A stretch of DNA of 64,000 nt from Coprinellus micaceus (GCA_951394405.1 OX596344.1:2046001-2110000); one strand, 5' to 3'; positions 21,980 to 33,763 are shown, counted from the first letter of the stretch. Translations and numbers: made by a program. Notes: generated by a model from the sequence alone, not told the origin.

Positions 21980-22919
21980 GGGAGATGATTAGCCCACTTT
22001 TCGAGTTTGAGTGTGGCCATGACCCTGTTAGAAATGTTCTGTTTTCAACCATCCTCCTAGGATTAGCCGATGATATGTAGGGTGACACTCGCCTCTGTTT
22101 GTATTTTTGGAGAGCGAAACCCGTGTTTGGCGCGGGGGACTTCGACATCGAGCCACTCAGTACGTTAGCAGGAGAATTCAGAAAATAAGCGCTCACGACC
22201 GTAGCGGGGCTGCACCAAGAGAGTGACCGGACTGTTCCGAAGGTCAGCACGCCACAACAACTGGCCAAACAACGCATCCATCGTTGTTCACTGTTCAGCG
22301 ACTTTCATCAACTCCGACCTCCGACTCCAAGGTACCTAACCTTCACTCCCTTCTTTGGTCCCCCATGACCCCCCGGAAGGCCTGAACCTCAATGCCTCCG
22401 TGAAAGAAGCACTCTGGGAAATGCGTTTACCCCTGCAGATCACGGTCATTTCTCCGTTATAAAGTGCGTTCCTGGGGCTTTTGGACCTTAGGGTCAGCTT
22501 CGGGCTATTCAAAGGCAAAAAAGTCTATCCCAACAAAAGGCCGAATTGTACGCTTGCTCTCCAACAACCTGGGCGGTGCCGACGGGTGCGCACGCCAGAA
22601 GTCAAGGATTTAGCCACGGCACACTGGAGCTGGAACTGTGAAGCGCTTAACACCCCTCGCAACAGCGCCAATGCCGCCTTCTCCTCTCTCCCATTGAATC
22701 CATGGGTGCAATATTGACCCTCCGAGTCGTACCAGACTTCACCATCGATATTTATTACCTCCAAGCTCTCCACCCTGGGAAAAGGCACTTCACCATCGAG
22801 CCCAAGGTAGGACGCTCCCTGCCGAATCGCGCTGCCTGAGATATTTCTCGGGGAGAGCTCGGATAGGGTTTGAGGATAAAGGAGGCGTTGTCCACGATAT
22901 TCTGGAAGGACATTGCACA
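21980..22919. other. Intergenic between F-box-like gene and esterase
   Basis: I find no supported gene. A long minus-strand ORF (22525-23256) overlaps the start of the esterase and has no recognisable content. The 300 bp before 22920 presumably hold the esterase promoter, but I see no clear carbon-catabolite or inducer site. Confidence 0.4.
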
Positions 22920-24226
22920 ATGCGCAGACTCCTACATTCCTTCGTTTTTGTCGCGATCCTCTCGTTTTCACCACGTGTGGCGGCTGTTCCCCCATATGGC
23001 CAATGTAACATTTTCCTTCAACAGATATCAAAGGGCGATCCGTGCTTATTCTCATCTCTCGAAAGGTGGCGGTCAGGGCTATGCCGGGTCGACGCAATGT
23101 GATGCAGGGAGTGTCTGTGTCAAGCTCAACGACTGTAAGAACCCGGCTCCTCAGGGCGTGCTTTTTGCGTCTGATTAACCGTGCCGATCTGCTCAGGGTA
23201 TTCCCAATGCCAGCCTGGTGCAGCGCCGACTTCGGCGCCAACATCAACGATTTCAACCACTGTTGTACCTACCACTGGTCCTAGTACCACCACAAGCACG
23301 GCTACCAGTACCGCGACTGCTCCGGCCACGAGCATCCCGGCCGGACAGCTCACTAGGCTGACTGCCAATTTCGGGACCAATCCTACCAATGTTGGTATCT
23401 CTGTGTACAAACCTTCCTCTGTGAAGACGAACCCTGGTTTACTTGTCGCTTTACACGGCTGTAGCGGAAACGCCCAGGTATGCACTTCTTACTCGTTCGC
23501 GCTCTCCCAAGATTGAGCATCTTTCCACCCCAGCAATTCTTCAGCGGCTCCCAGTTCCGCCAGCTAGCTGACCAACGTGGCTTCCTTGTTATCTACGGGT
23601 CTGCGGCGAACGACATGAACTGTTGGGATGTTACGACATCCCCATCCCTCACTCATGACGGAGGAGGCGACTCCCGCGGCCTGGCTTCTGCCGTCCGCTA
23701 CGCCATCTCAGAATGGGGGGTCAATCCTGAGAAGGTCTTCGTCACCGGCTTCTCTTCTGGCGCTATGATGACCAACGTCATGGCCGGCACCTACCCAGAC
23801 CTCTTTAAGGGCGGAGCGGCTTTCGCTGGAGTTCCCATGGGCTGCCTGTCGAAGGGTAACGCGCCTGTCTTCCCCGCCGACCCCTGCGCTGCTGGACAGG
23901 TCACCCGTACTCCGCAACAGTGGGGTGACATCGTCAAGAAGGCGTACCCAGCGTACACTGGACCTTACCCTAAGATGCAGCTGTGGCATGGAACGGCGGA
24001 TAACGTCCTCAACCTCACCAACCTCAATGAAGAGGTTAAGCAGTGGACGAATATGCATGGGATTGCACAGGCAGCTACATCGACCTCGCCCGGAACACCA
24101 AAGTCGAACTGGGCGAAGTCGGTATATGGTGCTGGACAAGTTGAGAGCTATGTCGGGACTGGGAACGGACACGCTTTACCCGAGGCAGGGACTGAAGTTG
24201 TGGCGATTGATTTTTTCGGGCTCTAG
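22920..24226 (+). CDS. Secreted CE1-type esterase with N-terminal CBM1
   Basis: This is a plant-cell-wall enzyme, most likely an acetyl xylan or feruloyl esterase of carbohydrate esterase family 1. Four exons (22920-23004, 23066-23134, 23197-23477, 23534-24226) give 375 residues. Residues 1-22 are a signal peptide. A fungal cellulose-binding module follows (YGQCGGQGYAG...CVKLNDWYSQCQP), whose conserved Cys and Trp codons are completed across two introns. Then come a Ser/Thr/Pro linker and the alpha/beta-hydrolase domain. The nucleophile lies in GFSSGA, the acid probably in WHGTADNV, and the histidine in GNGHALPEAG; LLVALHGCSGNA forms the oxyanion region. Everything needed for activity appears present. 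Substrate cannot be read from sequence alone. Confidence 0.92.
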
Positions 24227-24692
24227 CTTATGTAGAGATACCTGTTCAACAATTCCCCCTCACAAATATCTCCGAATTGACCTGTCGTATCCTCCGTTCA
24301 CGACGCTTCCCTCTTTTTGAAATGTAAACGGACAACGTTTGCGAGCCTTCTCGACGTATCTCCATCTCGGATGGTAGACACGTAGGCATATGACGTTGGG
24401 ACCCATGCGCTTCCGCAGTCTAGGCTAAATTCAGACCGCTATTTGCAAGTCCCGAGGATGGATAATTTTAGTACAGCTATATTTTATAGCGGATGGTAAT
24501 CTCAATCGGTGTTATAACGTTTTGGACAACCTCTGACGGCCAGGAACGTTTCTAAGAACTGAATAAGCGCCCAAAGCTCAAGTGATGCCATCATCCGATG
24601 TTGACACGGGTCGGAGATGTGAAGAGTTCAAGTCACGCCCCTTTGCTTCCAACCGCCACGTTGACCTCACCCGGTAACGTATCTGAGCGGAC
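24227..24692. other. Intergenic; promoter of the hydrolase
   Basis: No gene is seen. GAATAAGCGCCCAAA at 24561-24575, about 120 bp before the next ATG, is repeated exactly at 61881-61895 upstream of another gene. It may be a regulatory motif. Confidence 0.4.
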
Positions 24693-25965
24693 ATGGCTCC
24701 AGCACAGAGTCAGCGACTCTCCTGGGGAGAAACCGCGTCCGTAGCTTTCAGGATACTCCAACTCCGTACGTACCGAAGCAGGCACGGATCCAGTTGGTAG
24801 ACCGTGGGCGCTAATTCTCTCGGTTCACTTTCAGCCATTTACATCGCGTTCGACCTCTTCAGGAGCATCCTCTTAAAACCCAAGCCGAAGCCCATATCGA
24901 CGACTGCATTCCTGGGCGCGATTCGGCATATTAATGGCATGCACTACAGGCAAATCAAGTCGATCTCGGGGTCAACAGTGGCTGTGTATTCTGGTTGGGT
25001 GAAGCGCCACAGATTCCCTGAAACTGTGGAGGGACCTTTCATAGACGACTCCTTGTTGTATTGGATTGGCCCTAAGCGAACCGACAAAGTCGTGCTATAT
25101 GTGCATGGTAAGCCCGCATATGTTCCCTTGACCCTTGTCACACAATGCACTGAGCCCTTCTGACGTTTGTAGGTGGTGCATTCTTCGCTCCTCTCCAGGA
25201 CTGCTCGTTGAGCTTCTGGAATCATGTCCGAGAAGAACTTGGAAAACAAGGAGTCGACGCCGGGTTCGTCGTCTTGGGTTACGGTATGCGCTCGTTCTTC
25301 GTCTGTAACCACCCTCTGACCAGTCGACAGGCCTATACCCTGAATATACCTTCCCCACGCAGCTACGCCAGCTGGCAGTCGCCTTCGATCACCTCCTTGC
25401 CTCAGGCGTGAAGCCGAGCGACATCCACCTCGTAGGTGACTCCGCCGGAGCCAACCTTATTTTACAATTCCTTTCCCAACTTCTACACCCACTGGAGAAG
25501 ATAGGCCCTGTGCAGAGCATCAAGGCGCCCCTCGGCAGCGTGTACCTTATGTCACCATGGGTGAGGTTTCAATCGGAGAGCGTGTCCTTCACAAGCAACA
25601 CCGAAGACATCGTCAACGAGGTGACCGTGACCGCCTGGGGCAAGCAATACGGCGAAGGCGTGCCAGACTCGAGGCGCCCTTACGTCGAGCCGGCGACGGC
25701 GGGCCCTGCGTGGTTCAGTGGGCTGGGCCTCATTGTGAAGAGTATGTTGGTGTCGGCCGGAACTGATGAGAGGTTCATGGATGACATTGTGGCTTTTGCT
25801 GAAGTTCTAAAGGAGAAGGGAGGTGTGGATATACGGCTGGAGCTCCAGAAGGGAGGTGTACACAATGACGCCTACTTTGATTACCTTACCACGGACAAGC
25901 CTTCGCAGATCGGTCCTCTGACACCCATTGTTGTCCAATGGATGAAGGAGCAGCTGACTTGCTAG
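24693..25965 (+). CDS. HSL-type alpha/beta hydrolase (esterase/lipase)
   Basis: Four exons (24693-24765, 24835-25107, 25173-25283, 25331-25965; introns 69, 65 and 47 nt) give 363 residues. The hormone-sensitive-lipase signature HGGAFFAP lies across the second intron (about residue 115), and the nucleophile elbow is GDSAGANL. The probable acid is in SAGTDERF and the histidine in GGVHNDAYF. A hydrophobic segment near residues 24-40 (PIYIAFDLFRSILL) suggests a membrane anchor rather than secretion. This subgroup hydrolyses short-chain acyl esters, sterol esters or xenobiotic esters; the substrate is unknown. It follows the CE1 esterase on the same strand, but nothing shows they work together. 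Confidence 0.9.
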
Positions 25966-26585
25966 GTCTTATCATCGGCTCTTTTCGCTCTTTGCTATTT
26001 ATTACTCCCCTAACTGGACTCATGTACTCATATACCCTGTTACCCCTTCCGATAGGCCGCTCTAATTGGGACCATTCCCCACCTCAAATAGGACACTTTC
26101 TGGCTACCATTTCGACTACGCGAACGCTGAAACCTGCATAGCCACTGTGATTGGAGAGTCTAACCCTATTTTTACATGCTTCGACCAGCCCGCAGGCAGC
26201 AAACACAAGGCGTTTGTGTATGGCTGAATGGACCCTGCCAATCGGAACGCCTGAAGGCCTGAGCGTGATGCGTGAAGGAGCAATGAAAGCATGCCTAACG
26301 CCATGTGCCGCTCCCCTCATCCTAATCCTCCAATCGGAGACGCATACGCCCAGATCGCGTGAATGTGAAATACGTACCAATCGTGGTTCCTGCCTGAAGC
26401 GTGGCCCTACCTCGATCTCGTACATATAGCCCCCAGCAAATCGTTCTTCACCCCTTCAGCGAATGAACGTCTCCCCCGCAGGTTCGAGGACCAATCAGTG
26501 AGTACCCCATGCCTTCCCCATGCCCTTCATTTTTCCGTTGCAATCCTAGTGGCTGAACCCCTCCAACCTCTTTCTCCGCAGAACC
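25966..26585. other. Intergenic; no gene seen
   Basis: Overlapping ORFs of 60-113 codons on both strands carry no motif. The last 150 bp are pyrimidine-rich, as in many fungal 5' leaders, before the ATG at 26586. Confidence 0.4.
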
Positions 26586-28007
26586 ATGTACTCCTCAGAC
26601 TCCGGGTTCGACTCCGATGGCAGCAGCAGCAGTACCCATTGGTCTGGGTTTCGTGCATCCAACGGGCACCTTCCGGCTTGGAGGTGCGATCCAGCCTTTG
26701 GGGTCGTCCATCAAGACGACTGCCCCGTGTGTCGGCATTACATGTCGCACGTCGTCGAGGGAAGCAGGGATTCCCTCGATCCTTCGTTCCAAGAGGCCAT
26801 AAGGGAGCGCGACGGTAACGCCACGATGCAGTACATTGCAGGCTTGGAGGAGGGAAGGAGGGTGCAGGCGCAGAAGGACAAAACCAGGATCCTCAAATAC
26901 CGCGATGAGCGAGAGGATGCACGTGCGAAGAAGGAAGAGGAAAGATCGAAGAGGCGCCAGGCAGAGGAGGAAGCGAAGCAGCTGCGCGCGGAGCTGAGGG
27001 AATTGAAGGATGCATTTATGGCGATGCAGATCGCGTATGAGGAGCAGATATCTGCTTCGACGTTCGGGCTGGGCTTTGGGGAGGGGGAGATGGAGGTTCT
27101 GAGGATGATGGAGTTACAAGACGCGTTACTGCACGAGTCGAGTATTGCGAAGGTATACCCTGGAGAAGTTATGGCTGCTGCTGGGACGAGCAGGACCAAG
27201 CCTGTGGAAGACGGAGAGTCGCCAAAGAACGCTGAAGCGGGCGTTACCATGCCTGACTCGACGCCGTCGTTCGAAGGGTCGTCCAGGGAGAGTCAGGATT
27301 CTGGGTCGCACGGGGAGAAAAAATTGGCTCTGACTCAGAAGGAGGCGAAAGAACTTCTAGATCAGCTATCTCAAAATCCAATCTGCCCTGACGCCCTCCT
27401 CCAACTGCGCGACTTCTGTTTGGAGGCCCACCAGACCACGCCCGACAAACGCACTAAAGGACAGAAGTTCGTTCTTCAAGAGGCGTGGAGGATACCACTT
27501 GTCATGGGAAGGAAGGTGGTAACATCCAACGCGCCTCCACTAGAATCTCTCCCGGAAATTTTCGTCGATGCGTCGGGACAGGGGATTGGGTTTTGGTGGG
27601 AAGGCAAGTGGGCCGCGTGGAAGCTGAAGAAAGGATGGATGACGGATGGGCGGGAGATATCATGGGCGGAGATGGTAGCCGTCGAGCTGGGGCTACGTAC
27701 GCTGATTGCTTCTGGGGTGAAGTCAACGCATATCCGTGTGCGATCGGACAACCAGCAAGTCGTAATCGCCCTAAGCGCCCAGGCCGTGCGAAATGCGCAG
27801 GAGTCGAAAATTCTGGCAAAGGTCCTTTCGCTTTGCCGGAGCTCCGGAATCGTCGCAATGCCTATCTGGGTTTGGACGAAGAGCAACCCTGCAGATTCAT
27901 TGTCTAGGTGCCAGTATCCAAGTTGGGAGTCGCATGTCGAAGCCCTCATTGACGTTCCTGACCACCTTCAGGAGTTCGTGAAGGATGTCAGACCACGGTC
28001 CGCTTGA
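26586..28007 (+). CDS. Coiled-coil protein with retroelement-type RNase H domain
   Basis: One uninterrupted exon encodes 473 residues. Residues 1-60 are Ser-rich and include a CPVCRHYM motif. About 95-165 form a charged coiled coil (ARAKKEEERSKRRQAEEE), then a disordered linker. From about 325 to 445 lies an RNase H fold like that of retrotransposon polymerases of the tyrosine-recombinase type. It has IFVDASGQG, EISWAEMVAVELG, IRVRSDNQQV and NPADSLSR, so the acidic residues expected for catalysis (D, E, D, D) are all present. No reverse transcriptase or integrase flanks it, and no terminal repeats are visible, so it looks like a host gene that captured the domain rather than a transposon remnant. 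Function is unknown. Confidence 0.75.
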   Translation: MYSSDSGFDSDGSSSSTHWSGFRASNGHLPAWRCDPAFGVVHQDDCPVCRHYMSHVVEGSRDSLDPSFQEAIRERDGNATMQYIAGLEEGRRVQAQKDKTRILKYRDEREDARAKKEEERSKRRQAEEEAKQLRAELRELKDAFMAMQIAYEEQISASTFGLGFGEGEMEVLRMMELQDALLHESSIAKVYPGEVMAAAGTSRTKPVEDGESPKNAEAGVTMPDSTPSFEGSSRESQDSGSHGEKKLALTQKEAKELLDQLSQNPICPDALLQLRDFCLEAHQTTPDKRTKGQKFVLQEAWRIPLVMGRKVVTSNAPPLESLPEIFVDASGQGIGFWWEGKWAAWKLKKGWMTDGREISWAEMVAVELGLRTLIASGVKSTHIRVRSDNQQVVIALSAQAVRNAQESKILAKVLSLCRSSGIVAMPIWVWTKSNPADSLSRCQYPSWESHVEALIDVPDHLQEFVKDVRPRSA

Positions 28008-28498
28008 GGCAGCCACACAGACCCGGGTCCTCCCAACGAATACTTGCTATTTATCGGCCTGCTACATCTTTCCTTCAGAGCGTTATGTATAAACGTGAAA
28101 TGTCATAAATGACAGACCTTGTGGTCCGGATCCTCCAGGGACCATATGGCCCGCACAGAACGTATTGTCGCATCCTAGGCGGCACGGGATACACCACTGA
28201 GCGCTGAGCTGCTAAAATGACAGACGCACATCTACACGGTAGGTGCGTGGTTGAAGTCGAACAGTGGATGCTGGTGGGTGGCGGTGTTCGCTGCGGCTTT
28301 TCAAATTTCCGGCTCCGGCACGAAAGATAACCGGCTCACGGGCGCTAAAAGGGTCGAGCGGGGAGGGTGTTGGGATCGATGAGGCGAGGGATACACTGGC
28401 ACTCGTAGACAAGTCCCATTGGACATGACCAAGGCGACATACGATGTCCAGAAAACACATTAGTTCAATATTAAGAGAGGCCGCTAGATACCGAGAGT
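28008..28498. other. Intergenic; no gene seen
   Basis: No motif-bearing ORF, tRNA or repeat is visible between the RNase H-domain gene and the minus-strand ORFs to its right. Confidence 0.35.
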
Positions 28499-29180
28499 CT
28501 ACAATGGTACCACTGCGATGACGATCGCCCCAGGCGAATCGATGGATGACAGAACAGTGCCAGGGGACGCAAGCCTCTCGAATTCTGGGCAACCTTGGAC
28601 GTGGGCGACACTGACAGGTACTCCCAATACTCCCAGTCGCCCGGCAGCACAGCACGGGACAATACACCCTCCAGATGGAGGTTCCACATCGTGAGCTTCA
28701 CGAAGGTGATTCCTGTACTGGCCACCACGGAAGCGCTCTCCGCAAAGTCCACCGTTCTCAGTCATCCAGCAGAAACTGAGTTCTGCGAACTATCCTACCA
28801 ATGGGGAGTGGTTTTGCCACGACAGCGCGTTCCTGTCCAGAGGAATCGGTAGCAACGCTTCCTTCGGCGAGGCCAGCTCCAGTCTTCGTGTCGAGGTTGG
28901 TGGTGTGGCTCTCCCCAGCGGCTGGGTTTTTGGGCAGAATTAGTTGACTATCACCAGGGGAGACCGGCACCCCACCTGGTAGGATGTCTTGTGAGAACCT
29001 GATCCCAGCAGGGGAGCTTGAAGATAAAACCTCATCGAGGGAGGGGGGCAAAATTACCCCGGGGGATTCAGAGGGCAGGCCCAGGAGGTCAGATAGTATG
29101 GTAGACGGAGACGAAGTTTCGTCAGAGTCGATGCTGGAAGGTAGGTAAGCGCAGGATTGCTTAATCAGTACAGCACTCAA
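28499..29180 (-). CDS. Possible zinc-finger-like gene, structure unresolved
   Basis: Two minus-strand segments look coding but I could not join them with good splice sites. 28758-29180 encodes a Ser/Pro-rich, disordered-looking stretch (IDSDETSSPSTILSDLLGLP). 28499-28795, in another frame, carries CWMTENGGLCGERF followed by HLREAH, a C-x7-C...H-x4-H arrangement resembling degenerate C2H2 fingers common in mushrooms. An exon upstream (to about 29588) is possible. I treat this as one tentative gene. The alternative is two unrelated chance ORFs. Confidence 0.3.
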
Positions 29181-29588
29181 ATCACGAAAGGGGAAGGGAG
29201 CGTGGACTCACGCGGCGTAAGCTCGAAGCTCCTGCCCCAAATTGGAGGCGTCGGTAGAATTATTCCTAACGAAAGCATCTCAATCAAACCGACTTGAATA
29301 AAGCACCGAAGAAAGAAACTGGGCCCACGGAGCAAAGGAATCAGGGGAGCCCTGGCCAGTGCTGGCCCGCCAGCAGAAGTTTCGACAGTGAAAAGCATGA
29401 TATGGTAGCTCGGCGTTCGTCAATTCTGAAAGGACTAGAAACAGTTGGTCGTGCCGGCAGACTTGACATAACTTAACAGAGATAAATGAGTAGGGTGGCG
29501 ATGGGGGCGTGTCGGCATGGTCTGAATCCTCTCTTTTATAACAATCGGGGAGCGCTGGTGCTCGCATGAAGTACCGTGGCGTCTGCAA

Positions 29589-30185
29589 CTAGAACCAATG
29601 TCACTCTTTGTTAAGAATTCTGGGCCAAGTGGCGAGACGCAGGGCGGTGAAAGGATTGGAAAGATCATTTTTCGGTGGTGGTGTCGGGGTAACGCTTGAG
29701 AGGACAAAGGTTAACGGTGATGTGTGGCGGACGTCCTCATCCACTGACGAATATAGTAACGGATTTGCGCTGAGAAAGAAAGGCCCATTTGACCTAGCCG
29801 ATGCTTCGAATGTAAGTTCTGTCAAAATATTTTTCACCCCCGTATCCTCAATGGCTTTTGTTAGCTGTCGGGGCAAGGCTCAGTGTCAGAACATTTCTAA
29901 GAGGTCCAGGTTGTCTATTGGTCCCCATCGAAGGGCGAACCTGTGAATATATCGTGATCAGCTCTGAATTCGAATCGAGAGGGGATACTGACCATATCCA
30001 ACGAACAATCGCTGCAGGAATTCCTTCAGAAATCATGTCCTCTTGCACTTGGCTCCGGCTCCCAAGCGAACAAAATAATACCTCACGCTCCAGACGAGAG
30101 GGCTAAGATCTCCAAAAAGTGTATTAAATCGACAGCCAAAAATTCATGTTCGCGAACCATCCTCCTCCAACACCAACACCGGCGG
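29589..30185. other. No supported gene
   Basis: Short ORFs occur on the plus strand (29608-29946, not starting with a convincing ATG) but I recognise nothing. The right end is the 3' flank of the phosphatase-like gene. Confidence 0.35.
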
Positions 30186-31664
30186 TTACGCCAATGAACC
30201 AACGATCCCATGTTCGACTGGAATCTCCAGCGCCTCCAGGGCCTTCCGCCCACGGCTAACCCAGTAGACGAAAGCGTCAGGGTGATCGAACCACAGGTGG
30301 TGGGGGGTGTCGAGTGGGATGCCAGTGGCTTCTTGCTGCTCTCCCTCCGACGACAGGGGGAGGGACTCCTCTGACGAGGGGGACGATGGTGGTAGCTGGG
30401 CAGATGAAGAAGATGACGCGGAGTCTGAGCTAGGTCTGCGCTTCTTCATGGGCCCAGGGGTACTCGATCGTGAGGGATTAGGGCTGAGATTAAGCAGACC
30501 TCCCGCGCGCATCCACCCAGAGACGTTGCTCTCCTCCTTCACAGCGTCCAGTATCCCGATAACTGCGAGCAAAGTCCCGTCATATTCGAGCGGTCTCCCG
30601 TCCTCGCCTGTCGCCTCTGCAGCTGCCTGGACGACGCGGTCTGCAAACTTTGTCGCCTTCTTCGCGCCTTTGCGTTTCCGCGAATTCTCCTCCTCCTTCT
30701 CCATATCTTCGTTCTTCTCCTCTTGCATCTCCCGCAGCCGCTCGGCATCCCGCACTTTGACGTCGTTTCGGCGCATCTCGACGACGTATTCCTTGATGCA
30801 TAGATGGTTCCATGGCTGGAGATGGGCTTTGAGTGGCGAATCGTCTAGTAACAGTGTGGACTTGGCCGAGTGTCCCAAACCAGAGAGCCCAGCGTCTCCC
30901 CATGGTTTCCCAAGATCTTTGGTCGTTTGCGTCTTGCGATCTGGCTAAATTGTCAGCTTGGGGGCAACAACAAAAGGAGGGCTTCACGCACGGTAATCCT
31001 CCTGTTTCAATCCAAGGGTATCCCGCGCCCATATCGCCACCAAATCGTCCTTCTTGCCAGGGAAACTATGTCCAACCATATCGGCGACGCTGTGCGGTTG
31101 CGCAGAGCTCCAAACCATCGTGTCTAGCCATCCCCTGACGTTTGGGTGGAATAGGTAGTTGGTGAATGAGGAAAGGTATGGGCGTTTGTGCACGGGGCGA
31201 AGGGGTCTCTGGTTTCCGCGATACTGGTATGCGTTCTTCTTCTGGTGTGGGCTCCGGAATACGAGGGTGCCGTTGAGGTCGAGGATTAGGAGTTTGCGTT
31301 GGGTTCGGACGTCATCAAGCTTCGAACTTGATTCCAATGTCGTAGCGAGGTATTCTGGGGATGGTTCTTTCTGGGGTGGTGGGTTTGGACTCTCGCTCCG
31401 CTTCCTGGCTGGTATGCGATCTTGGGAAACCCTTGGAGGGCTGGAACCGCCCTGGTCGTCGTACGGATTTCTCCTGAATGGCGCTGGCCCCTCCTCGATT
31501 GGATTGTCGGTGTATGGGTCTGGCTTTATCGGAGACGTCCCTTCGGGGTCAAAGTTGTAGTCGAAATCGAACTTGCGCGCCATCGTTGTCCTGGAGATAT
31601 TTCGAAGATGATAGCTAGGGAAAAGCTTGTGAGTGCGCGTCAGTAGGCGTAACACCACCCTCAT
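30186..31664 (-). CDS. FCP1/NIF-type phosphatase-like protein
   Basis: Two exons (30992-31664, 30186-30940; 51-nt intron) give 475 residues from the ATG at 31664, or 448 from 31583. The HAD-like NLI-interacting-factor domain starts near residue 125 with LLILDLNGTLVFR. It continues through RPYLSSFTNYLF, VRGWLDTMVWSSAQP and STLLLDDSPLKAHLQPWN. The motif reads DxNGT instead of the usual DxDGT: the nucleophile Asp is kept, the second (acid/base) Asp is Asn. The first 27 residues are basic and could target mitochondria if 31664 is the true start. The C-terminal half is charged and Ser-rich (KKRRPSSDSASSSSS). I would call it a phosphatase-family protein of uncertain activity. Confidence 0.85.
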
Positions 31665-32925
31665 TTTCGTGGCAAATTCGGCAGCGATGAGCTCAGGGGG
31701 CTCTGTGCATCAAAAGAAGGCTTTCAAAAACACAATGGTCAAGGAGAGATGTAGATTGTGGTTCGGGGACAGGTTGGTGTCGTTGAAGGATCCCTTCAAC
31801 TTGCGCATCGCAGGAAAGCCTTGCCGATGGCGGCAGGGACAATTTATTTTCTGTCTCCGCGTCGTGGTTTGAAATATCAACGCGGCCACGTGGCTCAATT
31901 GCAAGTAGTGCCACTGCCAGTCGCCACTATGACCTCTTGTTGACCTTTAACAGTCTTCAGCCCAGCTACTCCGCCCGAGCGAGGGCCGAAAAGGTACATT
32001 TCCCTCATATTTACCCTAATCATCCCCCCGAAGACGTGAAGCACGACCTGGGGATTTAAATTGACAGGTTCGTCGGTCGTCGCGTATTCTAATTTCTAGT
32101 CCCCGCACCGATATCATAGTCGAATATAAGGTGATTGATAAAATGGCCAGAGCTCGAAGACATAGCGCGTTTGTGCCTCGTTCTATACCCTCGAAGGGTC
32201 TCGGAGAATTGCCGAGTATCGACCCTGCGGGTTGAAGAACAAGGCTTTCACAGAGTGGCTCAAGTGTGCCTGTGCCAATCGTACTGCAAGTGAAGCAGTG
32301 CAGAGCTCTGCCACCCCTGAGGCTGGAGTGTTGTTCTGTATTCTCGTCCGGAGACCTATAACAGTGGGTCGAATTTATAACACCCTCAAATTCCTCAACT
32401 CATAAATAAGCTCTTCCTTTCCCTATGTCCTCATCATCTAACCCCGCTGGCCAAAACGTTTCCCCTTGCTTCGCCGGAGGCGACTAATCTCTCGCACACC
32501 AGGCTCGACGAGCAGACCGCAGGTCGACAACCTCCCCCAGCGGCTAGTGTGACTACTCTACCCACAACCGGTCACGGATACGCGATGGGAAATCCATACA
32601 TCCACCCTCACCATCTCCTCTCTTAGGATTCACGTAAGCTCTGTCGTTTGGAGCCTTGGTGGTTCCCTAGCACCGTTGTCTGAAGGGGCACGTCCAGACG
32701 TAGCGTTAATCCGACTGTAGGACCGTTACTTCGACTAGGTCCAGTGAACTATGGGCCTCAGCTTTGTTAGATAGATTTCCTCCCCGCTCAGACGATGGCT
32801 ACGAGGAATACTTTCTCTCCTTCGTCTCACACTGCCCTGTCGTGTCCCTATATACTCGGCCAGCATTGGCTACTCTTTACGATACTGTGCATACCCTAGT
32901 CAGCATCACACAACACGCATATTCC
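31665..32925. other. 1.3 kb without a supported gene
   Basis: ORFs of 60-80 codons overlap on both strands without motifs. A 20-codon ATG ORF starts near 32426 and could be a first exon, but I cannot extend it. No repeat or tRNA is seen. Confidence 0.35.
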
Positions 32926-33763
32926 TCAGCTCACCTTCTCGTACAGCTTCCTGTCAATTGCCTCCCCCACCACCATTGCCAGAAGCACGACGGCTGTCCC
33001 AGCAAGCACTGGCAAAAACGCGACGACTTTGTGCGCGGGGCTCAGCGCCTCGGTCTCGACGATATAGTCGATCGTTCCAACCAGGAAGAGGACCGCGGAC
33101 CACAGCTTCATCACGACTGGGCCCGCAATGACACCCGCTAGAACCGCAAGGCTGGCGTAGCCGCCATCCTCGTTCAGCACCAGTCCCACATCTTCATCGG
33201 TAACGGAAAATGCCTTGATGGAGAAGTATTGCACAACGAACACACCACACACGCTGAGACCCGCCCCGCCGAGCCAGGTAGCGAAAGCAAGGCCCGGGGC
33301 TTGTGGGGAAATCGCGAGGATGGTGGTGTTCATCGTCGCTAAAAGCGCGAGCTGCCGTCCAGAGTCAACATCCGAATCGATGGAGATGCTCGAAAGGGAC
33401 GTGACCCACAGTCGTTGAAAGTCGATTCCATTCATCTTGCTGGTCTTTGCGCCACTGGTCGACCAACAATATGTCGTCCGAAATGTTTCCGAATTCTTCG
33501 AACCGGCGCTGGTGAGTCGTACCCATTTGTAAGAGAAGAGCGTTATTCAGAAGGAACCAGATGGCCCGCCGCAGTTGTCTCTTGCGCTCCGGCATGTCAA
33601 CCAATTTTTGAGCATTTTCCAAAGTCCTTGATCCCCAGGCTTTCATGACCCTCAGCATTGTTGCAGGATGGGGCATTTGGATGAATGACGGGAGTAATCC
33701 ACTAGCTCCGGTCCGATAAGAAAGTACGGGGGCTGGCAAAACTTGGGCCAGAGACGCGGACAT
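32926..33763 (-). CDS. Small multi-pass membrane protein of unknown function
   Basis: Two exons (33410-33763, 32926-33351; 58-nt intron) give 259 residues from the ATG at 33763; an in-frame ATG at 33901 would add 46. After a basic N-terminal region the protein has three or four hydrophobic segments. One crosses the intron (LALLATMNTTILAIS); the others include GAGLSVCGVFVVQYFSI, GVIAGPVVMKLWSAVLFLVG and VVAFLPVLAGTAVVLLAMVV. The arrangement matches a class of uncharacterised mushroom membrane proteins, but I know no function. The frame only closes if GT at 33408-33409 is the donor. A strong-looking donor at the stop codon (AAG|GTGAGC) leaves a short extra exon possible. Confidence 0.7.

Noticed and set aside
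22525..23256. 243-codon minus-strand ORF
   Set aside because: It runs antisense through the signal peptide and CBM1 exons of the esterase and shows no domain.
30307..30948. 213-codon plus-strand ORF, Ser-rich
   Set aside because: It is the complement of the second exon of the FCP1/NIF-like gene; its Ser runs mirror charged codons there.
33300..33435. A frameshift in the membrane-protein gene
   Set aside because: The apparent frame change at 33352-33409 is a normal 58-nt intron with a good branch site.
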